Source: Gammaproteobacteria bacterium
GTDB lineage: Bacteria; Pseudomonadota; Gammaproteobacteria; GRL18
Length of the DNA: 64,000 nucleotides
Reading direction: 5' to 3'
Assembly: GCA_015488755.1 (NCBI GenBank)
Contig: WFNB01000120.1
Location: 1 to 64,000 of the forward strand
Positions 17,610-27,307 of the stretch are shown here, one piece after another (position 1 is the first letter of the stretch; the number at the start of each line of letters is the position of its first letter). The notes under the pieces are model-generated. The model was not told the origin of the DNA. It saw nothing but the letters and a program-made list of their open reading frames with translations, and ran no database searches. Both the position numbers and the translations under genes were made by a program.

Positions 17610-18097
17610 ATCCTAAGCGTAAAAATCGCCTGATATTGGTGTTATTGATATTGGTTGGTACTGGGCTAGCTGTGACTTTAGGAGCCATGGCTCTAAAAGA
17701 AAACATTCAACTTTATCTGAGTCCCTCAGAAGTGAAGGCAGGTAAAGCACCCGCTAATCATACCTTTCGTCTGGCAGGTTTGGTTGCTAATGGTAGTGTC
17801 AAACGGGGGAAAGAAGGTTTAACAACACGTTTTGATGTGACTGATAATGTATCGACTATAACAGTAACTTATACTGGTATTTTGCCCGATTTATTTAGAG
17901 AAGGGCAGGGTATTGTTGCTATGGGTAAGTTACAAAACTCTACTGAACAAGGGCTATTTGTTGCTGAAGAAGTGCTGGCCAAGCACGATGAAAACTATAT
18001 GCCACCACCAGTTCAAGATGCTTTAGATAATGCCGAAGAACATGCCAAAAATATATCCAAAGAAAAGACTAAAGCCTCAGGAGAAACCGCACAATGA
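17606..18097 (+). CDS. ccmE: Heme chaperone CcmE
   Basis: Periplasmic heme carrier of 163 residues, anchored by an N-terminal helix (LILVLLILVGTGLAVTLGAMA). The OB-fold has FRLAGLVANGSVKR and DLFREGQGIVAMG. The heme-binding motif is LAKHDENYMP, with the His that binds heme covalently and the conserved Tyr. A charged, poorly conserved C-terminal tail follows. It overlaps ccmF by 4 bases. Confidence 0.96.
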   Translation: MNPKRKNRLILVLLILVGTGLAVTLGAMALKENIQLYLSPSEVKAGKAPANHTFRLAGLVANGSVKRGKEGLTTRFDVTDNVSTITVTYTGILPDLFREGQGIVAMGKLQNSTEQGLFVAEEVLAKHDENYMPPPVQDALDNAEEHAKNISKEKTKASGETAQ

Positions 18098-20037
18098 TAC
18101 CTGAAATTGGAAATATTTCTTTAATTATTGCCTTGGCGGTATCGCTTGTTCTAGCAACTTTACCAATGATTGGGGCACAGAAAAATAACCTGCAACTGAT
18201 GCAACTTTCTCGTTACGCTGTTACGGCACAGTTTTTTTTAATATCTATTGCCTTTATTGCCTTAGCTTATTCTTTTAGCGTTGATGATTTCTCAGTGCGC
18301 TATGTGGCGACCAATTCTAATTCAGCTTTACCGATGATATATAAAATATCTGCTGTTTGGGGTGCTCATGAAGGCTCCTTTTTATTGTGGCTATTGTTGC
18401 TCTCAGGTTGGACGGTTGCGGTTGCTTTTTATAGTAAAAGTTTACCTTTGGCAATGACCTCCAGAGTCTTATCTGTTATGGGTATGATCAGCATTGGTTT
18501 CTTGTTATTTATTATCTTTACCTCTAATCCTTTTGAGCGTCTTTTTCCGGCTGCTATTGATGGTCGCGATTTAAACCCCTTATTGCAAGACTTTGGTTTG
18601 GTGATCCATCCACCTATGTTGTATATGGGCTATGTTGGTTTTTCAGTGGTATTTAGTATCACTATTGCTGGTCTGATTTCTGGGCAACTTGATTCGGCAT
18701 GGGCGCGATGGTCTCGACCATGGACTATTGTTGCATGGATCTTTTTAACCTTGGGTATTGCTCTAGGTAGTTGGTGGGCTTATTACGAATTAGGTTGGGG
18801 AGGGTGGTGGTTTTGGGACCCCGTAGAAAATGCATCTTTTATGCCTTGGCTAGTGGGCACAGCCCTGTTGCACTCATTGGTAGTAACAGAAAAACGAGGT
18901 GCTTTTAAAAGCTGGACCGTTCTATTGTCCTTAATGGCTTTCTCCTTAAGCCTGTTGGGAACTTTTTTGGTTCGCTCAGGTGTGTTAGTGTCAGTGCATG
19001 CATTTGCCTCTGATCCTACTAGAGGATTTTTTATCTTAGCCTTTTTGGTTCTGGTGATTGGTGGTTCATTAATACTTTATGCAATTAGAGGATCATTAAT
19101 GAGTGGCGGTGGTCACTTTAATTTATTCTCTAAAGACACCTTTATGCTTCTGGGTAATATCTTATTAACAGTCGCCTGCGCCATGGTCTTATTAGGCACA
19201 CTTTATCCATTGTTGGATCAAATGATTGATCTGGGTAAGTTATCAGTTGGCGAACCGTATTTTAATGCGGTGTTTGTGCCCATTATGTTGCCCGCACTGG
19301 TGATTATGTCTATGGCACCATTAATGCGTTGGAAGAATGATAATTTTTCCAGAGTTGCTAAGCAATTAATTATTCCCCTATTTGTTTCTCTAGCTATGGG
19401 GCTAGCCATGTTGATGTTGGAACAAGGCTCAATTATGGTCTCTATCAGTATTGGCTTGGCGACCTTAATTGTCTCTTCTGTGATTATGAGCTTCATTGTT
19501 CGAGTGCGTAACAAAGGCAATGTGGTACAGGCGATGAAGAAAATCCCCTTATCTTTTTATGGCATGAATCTCGCTCACATTGGCATAGCCATATTTGTTG
19601 TGGGGGTAACGTTTACTGAATCCATGAGTTTACAAAAAGACTTACGTATGGAGCAGGGTGATACGATTTCTTTAGGGGGTTACTCATTTACCTTTGAAGG
19701 TGCAAAATCCCATCAAGGTCCTAACTACATTGCTTATGAAGGAGCGGTGAGTGTTATTGGTGAAAAAGGTGAAGAAGTTGCTGTATTAACACCGCAGAAG
19801 CGTGTGTATCAGGTTCGTGGTATGCCGATGACTGAGGCAGGTATTGATGCTGGCTTATTTCGGGATTTATTTGTTGCCTTGGCAGAGCAACTTGATAATG
19901 GTGCTTGGAGCTTACGGATCTATTATAAACCTTTTATCCGTTGGATTTGGCTAGGATGTATTTTGATGGCGTTAGGTGGTCTTGTGGCGGTGTTAGACAG
20001 ACGTTATCGTTTGCAATTGGCTGAACAAGCGCATTAA
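18094..20037 (+). CDS. ccmF: Cytochrome c heme lyase CcmF
   Basis: A large heme-ligating membrane protein (647 residues, about 14 helices) that transfers heme from CcmE to apocytochromes together with CcmH and CcmI. It has the WWD motif GGWWFWDPVENASFMPWL. Conserved His lie in GAHEGSFLLW, LVIHPPMLYMGYVGFS and SVHAFASDP. It is about the usual family length. Confidence 0.97.
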   Translation: MIPEIGNISLIIALAVSLVLATLPMIGAQKNNLQLMQLSRYAVTAQFFLISIAFIALAYSFSVDDFSVRYVATNSNSALPMIYKISAVWGAHEGSFLLWLLLLSGWTVAVAFYSKSLPLAMTSRVLSVMGMISIGFLLFIIFTSNPFERLFPAAIDGRDLNPLLQDFGLVIHPPMLYMGYVGFSVVFSITIAGLISGQLDSAWARWSRPWTIVAWIFLTLGIALGSWWAYYELGWGGWWFWDPVENASFMPWLVGTALLHSLVVTEKRGAFKSWTVLLSLMAFSLSLLGTFLVRSGVLVSVHAFASDPTRGFFILAFLVLVIGGSLILYAIRGSLMSGGGHFNLFSKDTFMLLGNILLTVACAMVLLGTLYPLLDQMIDLGKLSVGEPYFNAVFVPIMLPALVIMSMAPLMRWKNDNFSRVAKQLIIPLFVSLAMGLAMLMLEQGSIMVSISIGLATLIVSSVIMSFIVRVRNKGNVVQAMKKIPLSFYGMNLAHIGIAIFVVGVTFTESMSLQKDLRMEQGDTISLGGYSFTFEGAKSHQGPNYIAYEGAVSVIGEKGEEVAVLTPQKRVYQVRGMPMTEAGIDAGLFRDLFVALAEQLDNGAWSLRIYYKPFIRWIWLGCILMALGGLVAVLDRRYRLQLAEQAH

Positions 20038-20054
20038 TACAGAGAGAATAGTAT

Positions 20055-20591
20055 ATGAAAAAACAATTTATGACACCTTTAATTGTCTTTGCTCTATTAG
20101 TCGTATTATTGGTTGTTGGATTAGTTAAAGCTAAGTACATTCGTGATGTGCCCTCACCACTGATTGGTAAAGCGGTACCCGTATTTTCAATTCCCACAGT
20201 AGAAGATCAACAAAAAGTCTTTAGCAATAGTGAATTAAAAGGTCAAGTTGTTTTGGTTAATGTCTGGGCATCTTGGTGCGTGTCTTGTCGCGCAGAGCAT
20301 GCATTATTGAACAAAGTGGCTCAACAGGGTATCAAAATATATGGCATCAATTATAAAGATGAGTTATCAGATGCCCGCCAATGGCTCAGTGCTTATGGCA
20401 ACCCCTATGTGAAAAATGCTCATGATATTACAGGGCGAGCAGGCATTGATTGGGGTGTTTATGGTACACCAGAGACTTTTGTTATTGATAAAAAAGGGAT
20501 GATCCGTTACAAACATACGGGTCCTATGTATCAGCAGGATATTGACGATAAAATCCTGCCTCTGATCAAACAACTTCAGGCAGAAACATGA
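20055..20591 (+). CDS. ccmG: Periplasmic thioredoxin CcmG/DsbE
   Basis: Membrane-anchored thioredoxin of 178 residues that reduces apocytochrome CxxCH cysteines before heme attachment. It has an N-terminal helix (TPLIVFALLVVLLVVGLV) and the active site WASWCVSCRAEH. A later motif, GVYGTPETFVID, carries the cis-Pro. The usual site is WCxxC with variable middle residues, so VS is acceptable. It overlaps ccmH by 4 bases. Confidence 0.95.
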   Translation: MKKQFMTPLIVFALLVVLLVVGLVKAKYIRDVPSPLIGKAVPVFSIPTVEDQQKVFSNSELKGQVVLVNVWASWCVSCRAEHALLNKVAQQGIKIYGINYKDELSDARQWLSAYGNPYVKNAHDITGRAGIDWGVYGTPETFVIDKKGMIRYKHTGPMYQQDIDDKILPLIKQLQAET

Positions 20592-21106
20592 TATTTTCTT
20601 ATATAAAAAGATTCTTTAATCCATGTGTTTTCCGTTATTTTTTCTTTTTCACACTCTTATGCCTGATGACTTTACAGGTTCAGGCTGGGTCTGTAGAAAC
20701 CCCTAAAGAACCTATTATTTTTACCGATCCACAAGTAGAAAAAGATTATTTACAATTAGCTAAAGAGTTGCGTTGTTTAGTCTGTCAGAATCAAAATTTA
20801 ATTGATTCTAATGCCGATCTCGCGGATGACCTGCGCCGAGAAGTCGCTAAAATGCTTAAACAAGGTAAAAGTAAGGATCAAGTTACTCAATTTATGGTGG
20901 ATCGCTATGGTGATTTTGTCCTATACAATCCACCATTTAAAACGCAAACGTGGTTGTTATGGGGTGGTCCTTTTGTGCTGATGTTTTTTGCTATTTATTG
21001 GTTGTTAAAAAAGATAAAAGTTGATGCAAAAGAAGCTAATACAGACAGTGCTGAACTTTCTGAAAAAGAAAAAGAGCGCTTAGCGAACATTTTAAACAAA
21101 AAATAG
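20588..21106 (+). CDS. ccmH: Cytochrome c maturation protein CcmH
   Basis: Thiol oxidoreductase subunit of 172 residues with an N-terminal signal or helix. The conserved motif ELRCLVCQNQNLIDSNA carries the redox Cys pair. One transmembrane segment follows (WLLWGGPFVLMFFAIYWLLK). It corresponds to the N-terminal half of E. coli CcmH. The TPR half is a separate gene (ccmI) starting 71 bases later. Confidence 0.95.
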   Translation: MIFSYIKRFFNPCVFRYFFFFTLLCLMTLQVQAGSVETPKEPIIFTDPQVEKDYLQLAKELRCLVCQNQNLIDSNADLADDLRREVAKMLKQGKSKDQVTQFMVDRYGDFVLYNPPFKTQTWLLWGGPFVLMFFAIYWLLKKIKVDAKEANTDSAELSEKEKERLANILNKK

Positions 21107-21176
21107 AGTTTTGTCTTGAAACAAACACTCTTAGTTATCATCATCATGAAAGAATGACGGAAAAGGTAAAATAAGT

Positions 21177-22625
21177 ATGTGGGTATTAGGGTTAATTTGT
21201 GCAGTATTAGTTATCGTTGCAATGAGTTTATTAATAAAACCATTATTTTCCAGATACTCTATTACTGAATTGCAAGAGAAGCAAAAAAAAGCCGATCAGA
21301 GAAAAGCACTTAATATTGACCTGTATGAGCAAAAAAAAGTACAGATAGAACAAGACTTTGCTAATGGCTTACTTGATGAAGAGGGAAGAATTCAAGCAAA
21401 AAATGAAATAGAACATAGTTTACTAAATGATGCTGCTCTCTCTAGTGAGACGAAGCTAACACAATTATCAAACTCGGATGCTAGAAAGCTTAGTATTGCC
21501 TTTCTACTATTTGTGCCTATTTTTTCCCTTATTATTTACCTATTTATTTCACCAGATAAACTTGAACAAATTGTCATGGCACAACCTGTTGGCGGCTCAG
21601 TGGAAGCAACAAGTAAGAAGCAAGTACCCGATATTGCGACCATGGTAAAGTCTCTGGAGAAAAAACTAAATGAACAGCCTGAAAATGCTTTGGGTTGGAA
21701 TATGTTAGGGCGTTCTTATGTGGTATTAAAACGTTATTCTGATGCCAGTAAAGCCTATGAAAAAGCACTTGCACTTGTACAACAAGGTAAGGCCGAACAG
21801 GAAATGCCGGAATTAGAGATTAATTATGTAGAAGCATTGATGCAGACGGGAGATAAAAACAATTATCAAAAAGCACGTAGGCAACTTACCACTCTTTTGC
21901 AAAACGATCCTAATAATGGTGATGCACTATGGTTTATGGGCTTTCTTGATTATGAAGCTGGAGATAAGCAACAAGCTATTACACGTTGGACACAGTTATT
22001 GTCTTTATTGCCTAAAGAAGGTGAGCAAGCAAAAATTGTAATGACTTATCTTAATCAGGTAAAAGGTGCTGTCAGTCAAGTAGCGAGTAAAACCACGACT
22101 GAGGAACTGCCTCAAACAAATTCTCCAGCAACGCAAGCACCATCTTCTGTATCTGAAAAACCACGTCCCAATCAGCAGTTAACAGGGACATCACAAGAGC
22201 AAGCTTTTATTGCTTCTATGATTGCTAGGGTAGAAAAAAGGGTGTTAAAAAATCCTAAGGATCTCAAAGGTTGGACATCACTAGGCAAGTCTTATGGCGT
22301 GTTGAATCGCCAAGTTGACTCAGCCAATGCTTATGCTAAAGCCGTTGCATTAGATCATAATAATGCTAACCTTCTTATGGCCTATTCTAATGCAGTGATT
22401 AAGAGTGCTCGTCTCGATCAATTGGATAAAGCTCGTATATTCTTTGCGCAGTTAGTTGATCAAAATCCACAGCACTTAGATGCACTTTTCCTTTCTGGCT
22501 CATTAGCTAAAGTTGCAGGTGATAATAAACAGGCAAAATTATTTTGGGACAAGCTTTTGCCACAATTAGGTAATGACACTGAAGCGTATAAAACCGTGCA
22601 GCATAATCTTGATTCTCTGAAATAA
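21177..22625 (+). CDS. ccmI: Cytochrome c maturation TPR protein CcmI
   Basis: Apocytochrome chaperone of 482 residues (CycH/CcmI family). The N-terminal helix (LGLICAVLVIVAMSLLIKPL) and a cytoplasmic coiled segment precede a second helix (LSIAFLLFVPIFSLIIYLF). The periplasmic part holds TPR repeats, with LGWNMLGRSYVVLKRYSDASKAY written here only as its key residues: GWNMLGRSY, then ALWFMGFLDYEAGD, then GWTSLGKSYGVLNRQVDSA. A Gln/Ser/Pro linker splits the TPR set. It ends the ccm operon 148 bases before napF. Confidence 0.92.
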   Translation: MWVLGLICAVLVIVAMSLLIKPLFSRYSITELQEKQKKADQRKALNIDLYEQKKVQIEQDFANGLLDEEGRIQAKNEIEHSLLNDAALSSETKLTQLSNSDARKLSIAFLLFVPIFSLIIYLFISPDKLEQIVMAQPVGGSVEATSKKQVPDIATMVKSLEKKLNEQPENALGWNMLGRSYVVLKRYSDASKAYEKALALVQQGKAEQEMPELEINYVEALMQTGDKNNYQKARRQLTTLLQNDPNNGDALWFMGFLDYEAGDKQQAITRWTQLLSLLPKEGEQAKIVMTYLNQVKGAVSQVASKTTTEELPQTNSPATQAPSSVSEKPRPNQQLTGTSQEQAFIASMIARVEKRVLKNPKDLKGWTSLGKSYGVLNRQVDSANAYAKAVALDHNNANLLMAYSNAVIKSARLDQLDKARIFFAQLVDQNPQHLDALFLSGSLAKVAGDNKQAKLFWDKLLPQLGNDTEAYKTVQHNLDSLK

Positions 22626-22682
22626 AAGCTAATTCTTGAGTAAATGACTAAATAATAAATAGCTGATAAAGCTTATTGAAGC

Positions 22683-22724
22683 TTGATTTAGGTCAAGGCT
22701 GTAATATACTGTTAGCGGTAACTT
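22683..22724 (+). promoter_or_regulatory. Candidate FNR-dependent nap promoter
   Basis: TTGATTTAGGTCAA (22683-22696) matches the FNR palindrome with one mismatch in the second half site. A weak -10 hexamer TAACTT (22719-22724) would place the site at -41.5, the class II activator position. A TAATAT at 22702-22707 is an alternative -10 that would make the site overlap the core promoter. Confidence 0.45.
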
Positions 22725-22773
22725 AAACACAGTATTTTTTTAAGGTTTTAAAAGAGAATTGTCAGCATCTTAG

Positions 22774-23394
22774 ATGGCTAATATTACCCGAATGCAATTA
22801 TTAAGAGGGGATCTAAAGGGAGATAAACGGCCTTTTCGTCCGCCTTGGGCTATTCCAGAAAACTATTTTGTGGACTATTGCACTCGTTGCGATAAATGCG
22901 TTGATGCTTGCTTTGATGAGCTTATTGTCAAAGGACGGGGTGGCTATCCTCAAATGGATTTTAGTAAAGGAGGGTGTGATTTTTGTGAAGATTGCCTGAC
23001 TGTGTGTGAAAGCAATGCACTAAAGAAGATTTCTCTAAATAAAACCGCTCATCAAAAAAATACCACAAACCAAACTAATTCTAGAACCAATGATGTAGAG
23101 GAAGCGTCTGAAGAAGATGAGTTGGATTTATACGATCATTTATCATCTGATTTAGAACAATACCTCCCTCCTTGGCATATAAAAGTAGCTATTGACCTAA
23201 AAAAATGTCTTTCAATGAATGCCATTATCTGTCGTTCTTGTGGCGAATCATGTGATGATGAGGTAATTAAGTTTAATTTGCAATTAGGTGGTGTTGCTGA
23301 GCCAATATTAGATGTTGAGCAATGTACTGGTTGTGGGGCATGTTTTTCTGTATGCCCAGTGCAAGTTATTCAACTCAAATTAATTGAACTATAA
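22774..23394 (+). CDS. napF: Ferredoxin-type protein NapF
   Basis: Cytoplasmic iron-sulfur protein of 206 residues that assists maturation of NapA. It has the cluster motifs CTRCDKCVDAC, then CDFCEDCLTVC, and at the C-terminus CTGCGACFSVCP. The N-terminal LRGDLKGDKRPFRPPWA is typical. Between clusters 2 and 3 an acidic, Ser/Asn-rich stretch (about residues 92-130) makes it longer than E. coli NapF (about 164 residues). First gene of napFDAGHBC. Confidence 0.94.
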   Translation: MANITRMQLLRGDLKGDKRPFRPPWAIPENYFVDYCTRCDKCVDACFDELIVKGRGGYPQMDFSKGGCDFCEDCLTVCESNALKKISLNKTAHQKNTTNQTNSRTNDVEEASEEDELDLYDHLSSDLEQYLPPWHIKVAIDLKKCLSMNAIICRSCGESCDDEVIKFNLQLGGVAEPILDVEQCTGCGACFSVCPVQVIQLKLIEL

Positions 23395-23441
23395 AATCTA
23401 TATTATAGGCCTGATAGATAAACAGAATAAAAGAGAACCAT

Positions 23442-23699
23442 ATGAATATTTGTAGTGTAATTGTAAATGCAAAACCTGAAAATGCCCAGATGATTAGCGA
23501 ATTACTAGCAAAAATGGAAGGCGTTGATGTGTTTGGTGGAATAGAAGAAGGGAAGATTATTGCCACTTTGGAAGACAGTGGTGAGAAAGCTTTGGCTGAC
23601 AAGATGGCAGCTATGAATGATATCAAAGGAGTGATTAATGCAACAATGATTTATCATCAAGAAGAAGATAATACCGCGATGGAAGAGGAGATCGTATAG
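23442..23699 (+). CDS. napD: NapA signal-peptide chaperone NapD
   Basis: An 85-residue ferredoxin-fold chaperone that binds the twin-arginine signal of NapA and holds back its export until the molybdenum cofactor is loaded. It shows [14 protein letters not shown] at the N-terminus, then [17 protein letters not shown] and a helix with [13 protein letters not shown]. Its TAG stop overlaps the GTG start of napA (TAGTG). Confidence 0.95.
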   Translation: MNICSVIVNAKPENAQMISELLAKMEGVDVFGGIEEGKIIATLEDSGEKALADKMAAMNDIKGVINATMIYHQEEDNTAMEEEIV

Positions 23700-26233
23700 T
23701 GAGTATAACAAGGCGTGATTTTATAAAAAGTAACGCAGCCGTTGCCGCCGCATCGGTAGCAGGTGTCACCTTGCCCGTTAGTGTCACTCAAGCAGCAGAG
23801 TCTGCTGATGATGGCATTAAATGGGATAAGGCCGCTTGTCGTTTTTGTGGCACAGGTTGTAGTGTTTTGGTTGGTACCAAGAATGGCAAGATGGTTGCCA
23901 ATCAGGGCGACCCAGATGCACCTGTAAATAAAGGTTTGAACTGTATCAAAGGTTATTTCTTAACCAAGATTATGTATGGTAAAGATCGTCTAACCAAACC
24001 ATTACTTCGTAAGAAGGGTGGTAAATATGATAAAAATGGTGATTTTACAGAAGTCTCATGGGATGAAGCATTTGACACCATGGCAGATAAATGGAAAGCT
24101 GCTCTTAAAGAAAAAGGCCCTACTGCTGTGGGTATGTTTGGCTCAGGCCAATGGACTCTTTGGGAAGGTTATGCCGCTTCTAAAATGATTAAAGCGGGCT
24201 TCCGTTCTAATAATTTAGATCCCAATGCACGTCACTGTATGGCTTCTGCCGTAGGTGCTTTCATGCGCGGTTTTGGTATTGATGAACCAATGGGCTGTTA
24301 TGATGATCTGGAAAAAGCAGATGCATTTGTCCTTTGGGGCTCAAATATGGCAGAAATGCATCCTATTCTTTGGTCTCGTATCACAGATACCCGCTTAACC
24401 AAGAAAGATTGTGAAGTTCATGTGCTTTCTACCTTCAAACATCGTTCGTTTGAATTAGCAGACAATGGTATGGTCTTCAAACCTCAAACGGATTTAGCCA
24501 TTCTTAACTATATTGCCAATTACATCATTGAACATGATGCGGTTGATAAAAACTTTATCAAAGAACATGTTGCTTTTCACCAAGCGACGACAGACATTGG
24601 TTACGGTTTGCGTCCCAATCATGCACTTGAGAAAAAAGCTAAAAATAATGGTAAAACGAAGGGTAAACATCCTAAAATTAGTTTTGAGGAATACGCCAAA
24701 TCAGTTAAACCTTATACCTTAGAAAAAGCCAGTGAACTTTCGGGTGTACCTAAGAGTAAATTATTAAAGTTAGCAAAACTGTATGCCGATCCAAAGAAGA
24801 AAATTACCTCACTTTGGACTATGGGTTTTAATCAACATACTCGTGGTGTTTGGGTTAATGGCTTATGTTATAACGTGCATTTGCTTACCGGTAAAATATC
24901 TGAACCAGGTTCAGGACCTTTCTCCTTAACAGGACAACCTTCTGCATGTGGTACTGCTCGTGAAGTCGGTACGTTTGCACATCGTCTACCGGCTGATTTA
25001 GTGGTTAAGAAAGAAGCGCATCGTGATGTTGCAGAAAAAATTTGGAAACTACCTAAGGGTACAATTAATCCAAAACCTGGCTATCATGCTGTATTGCAAA
25101 ACCGTATGCTTAAAGATGGTAAGTTGAATGCGTATTGGGTGCAATGCACCAACAATGGTCAAGCTGCTGCTAACTTTAATGAAGAAACATGGCCTGGCTA
25201 TCGTAATCCCAAAAACTTTATTGCCGTATCCGATCCGTATCCAACAGTTACTGCTATGGCCGCTGATCTTATCTTACCAACGGCTATGTGGGTTGAGAAA
25301 GAAGGTGCTTATGGTAATGCTGAACGTCGTACTCAATTTTGGCATCAACAGGTTAAAGCGCCCGGTGATGCAAAATCTGATCTCTGGCAAACTATGGAAT
25401 TTACCAAACGTTTTAAAATGACCGAAGTCTGGCCTGAAGAACTCTTGGCAAAAATGCCTGAGTATAAAGACAAGACGATGTATCAAGTGTTATTTGAAAA
25501 TGGTCAGGTTAATCAATATCCTAGTCAGGAAATTACCGATGTTAATGGTAACAAGCATAATAATGATGAAATGGATCACTTTGGTTTTTATGTCCAAAAA
25601 GGTTTATTTGAAGAATATGCTTCATTTGGTCGTGGCCATGGTCATGATTTAGCACCATTTGATATGTACCATAAAGCTCGTGGTCTTCGTTGGCCGGTTG
25701 TCGATGGTAAAGAAACATTATGGCGCTTCCGTGAAGGTTATGATCCTTATGTGGCTAAACATAATCCTAAGGGTAAAAAGGGTGATGTTTATTTTTATGG
25801 TAATCATAAGAAAAATGGTGGTAAGGCGAAGATTATTTCAGCTCCTTATGAGCCACCTGCAGAAAGCCCAGATAAAGAACATGATCTTTGGTTATGTACA
25901 GGTCGTGTTCTTGAGCACTGGCATTCTGGTTCTATGACTCGTCGCGTACCTGAGCTTTATAGAGCGGTACCTGATGCAGTAATTTATATGAATAAAAAAG
26001 ATGCCAAGAAGCGCAAATTGCGTAATGGTTCTAAAGCTAAGTTGATGACCCGTCGTGGTGAAATTGAAGCACGTATTGAAACTAAGGGACGTAACAAGCC
26101 ACCAGAGGGTTTGGTATTTGTACCTTGGTTTGATGCTGGTCGTTTAATCAACAAGGCGACATTGGATGCAACTGATCCACTGTCTAAAGAAACCGATTAC
26201 AAGAAATGTGCTTGTAAGGTTGTGAAGGCTTAA
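23699..26233 (+). CDS. napA: Periplasmic nitrate reductase catalytic subunit NapA
   Basis: Reduces nitrate to nitrite in the periplasm using a molybdenum bis-MGD cofactor and one 4Fe-4S cluster (844 residues). It has the twin-arginine signal ITRRDFIKS, then the cluster motif [12 protein letters not shown] with the fourth Cys in GLNCIKGYF, and the Mo-ligand Cys in [11 protein letters not shown]. Later bis-MGD contacts include [15 protein letters not shown] and [13 protein letters not shown]. The GTG start is set by the strong GGAAGAGGAG just upstream and overlaps the napD stop. Confidence 0.98.
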   Translation: MSITRRDFIKSNAAVAAASVAGVTLPVSVTQAAESADDGIKWDKAACRFCGTGCSVLVGTKNGKMVANQGDPDAPVNKGLNCIKGYFLTKIMYGKDRLTKPLLRKKGGKYDKNGDFTEVSWDEAFDTMADKWKAALKEKGPTAVGMFGSGQWTLWEGYAASKMIKAGFRSNNLDPNARHCMASAVGAFMRGFGIDEPMGCYDDLEKADAFVLWGSNMAEMHPILWSRITDTRLTKKDCEVHVLSTFKHRSFELADNGMVFKPQTDLAILNYIANYIIEHDAVDKNFIKEHVAFHQATTDIGYGLRPNHALEKKAKNNGKTKGKHPKISFEEYAKSVKPYTLEKASELSGVPKSKLLKLAKLYADPKKKITSLWTMGFNQHTRGVWVNGLCYNVHLLTGKISEPGSGPFSLTGQPSACGTAREVGTFAHRLPADLVVKKEAHRDVAEKIWKLPKGTINPKPGYHAVLQNRMLKDGKLNAYWVQCTNNGQAAANFNEETWPGYRNPKNFIAVSDPYPTVTAMAADLILPTAMWVEKEGAYGNAERRTQFWHQQVKAPGDAKSDLWQTMEFTKRFKMTEVWPEELLAKMPEYKDKTMYQVLFENGQVNQYPSQEITDVNGNKHNNDEMDHFGFYVQKGLFEEYASFGRGHGHDLAPFDMYHKARGLRWPVVDGKETLWRFREGYDPYVAKHNPKGKKGDVYFYGNHKKNGGKAKIISAPYEPPAESPDKEHDLWLCTGRVLEHWHSGSMTRRVPELYRAVPDAVIYMNKKDAKKRKLRNGSKAKLMTRRGEIEARIETKGRNKPPEGLVFVPWFDAGRLINKATLDATDPLSKETDYKKCACKVVKA

Positions 26234-26392
26234 TTTAATAGTAATTTTAAAATAAATTGGAGAATATAAATACAACCTTAAATGGGCTAATGCATAATAG
26301 CCTATTTGATACAAATATTAGCATCAATTAGCTTGGCTCTGTCTTTATTCGTAAGGCTAAGTTTATTAGATAAATACGAGGTGATTTTTTAC

Positions 26393-27307
26393 ATGTCTGA
26401 GAAACAAAGCCGGGGGGCTTCTGTTGAGTCAGGAACTGGAACTGTCCGTAATGGGACAGCAGTAGCACTGAATCGTCGTAAGTTTTTGGGTGACACACTC
26501 AAAACTGCATGCGGTGCAGGTCTGCTTGGACTTGGTATGGGGACTTATTCCCGTCAAGTTGAGTCTACTCCAGCCTGGGTTATTCGTCCTCCGGGTGCAT
26601 TGCCTGAAAATGATTTTTTAGGTGCGTGCATTCGTTGCGGGCTTTGTGTCAGAGATTGTCCTTACGATATGCTGAGGTTAGCAGAATTAGGTGAACAAGT
26701 TGCTCTTGGTACACCTTATTTCATCGCTAGGGATAAACCGTGTGAAATGTGTGAAGACATACCTTGTGTGGCAGCATGTCCTACTAATGCGTTGGATCAT
26801 GATTTAACAGTAATTGAAGATGCCCGTATGGGTCTTGCTGTACTGCTTGATCAGGAAGAATGCATTGCCTTTCAGGGCTTGCGTTGCGAAGTTTGTTTTA
26901 ATGTCTGCCCTGTAGAGGGCGATGCGATTACAATTGAAATGCATCATAACCGTCGTTCGGGTAAACATGCGTTGTTTATACCGGTGGTTCATTCAGATGC
27001 TTGTACTGGCTGTGGTAAGTGTGAAAAAGCTTGCATTCTGGAAGAAGCTGCAATCAAAGTGCTACCTATGGAGTTAGCAAAAGGCTTAGTAGGTAAGCAC
27101 TATCGATTCGGCTGGAAACAGAAAAAAATGGCTGGTAAAAGTCTGGTAACACCGGATGTGAAACATCACTATAATTTACCTGAGGGAGTCAAGTATGACT
27201 TAAATGGGAAGGGCTTATCATTGCCTCCAGAGGCTAATAATGAAGCTCCTTTTTCCTCAAATCCTCTTGATAGTTTGAAAAAACTGCAAAATCAGGAGAA
27301 TAAATGA
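26393..27307 (+). CDS. napG: Quinol dehydrogenase ferredoxin subunit NapG
   Basis: Periplasmic iron-sulfur protein of 304 residues that passes electrons with NapH from quinol to NapC/NapB. It has a twin-arginine signal (LNRRKFLGD) and four 4Fe-4S motifs: CIRCGLCVRDCP, CEMCEDIPCVAACP, CEVCFNVCP and CTGCGKCEKAC. The frame is open back to 26306, but I start at 26393 because GAGGTG lies 10 bases upstream and the Tat motif then sits near the N-terminus. It overlaps napH by 4 bases. Confidence 0.95.
   Translation: MSEKQSRGASVESGTGTVRNGTAVALNRRKFLGDTLKTACGAGLLGLGMGTYSRQVESTPAWVIRPPGALPENDFLGACIRCGLCVRDCPYDMLRLAELGEQVALGTPYFIARDKPCEMCEDIPCVAACPTNALDHDLTVIEDARMGLAVLLDQEECIAFQGLRCEVCFNVCPVEGDAITIEMHHNRRSGKHALFIPVVHSDACTGCGKCEKACILEEAAIKVLPMELAKGLVGKHYRFGWKQKKMAGKSLVTPDVKHHYNLPEGVKYDLNGKGLSLPPEANNEAPFSSNPLDSLKKLQNQENK

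Noticed and set aside
26306-26392. Hydrophobic 29-residue extension of NapG
   Set aside because: It would put a membrane segment before the Tat signal. The ATG at 26393 has a better ribosome site.
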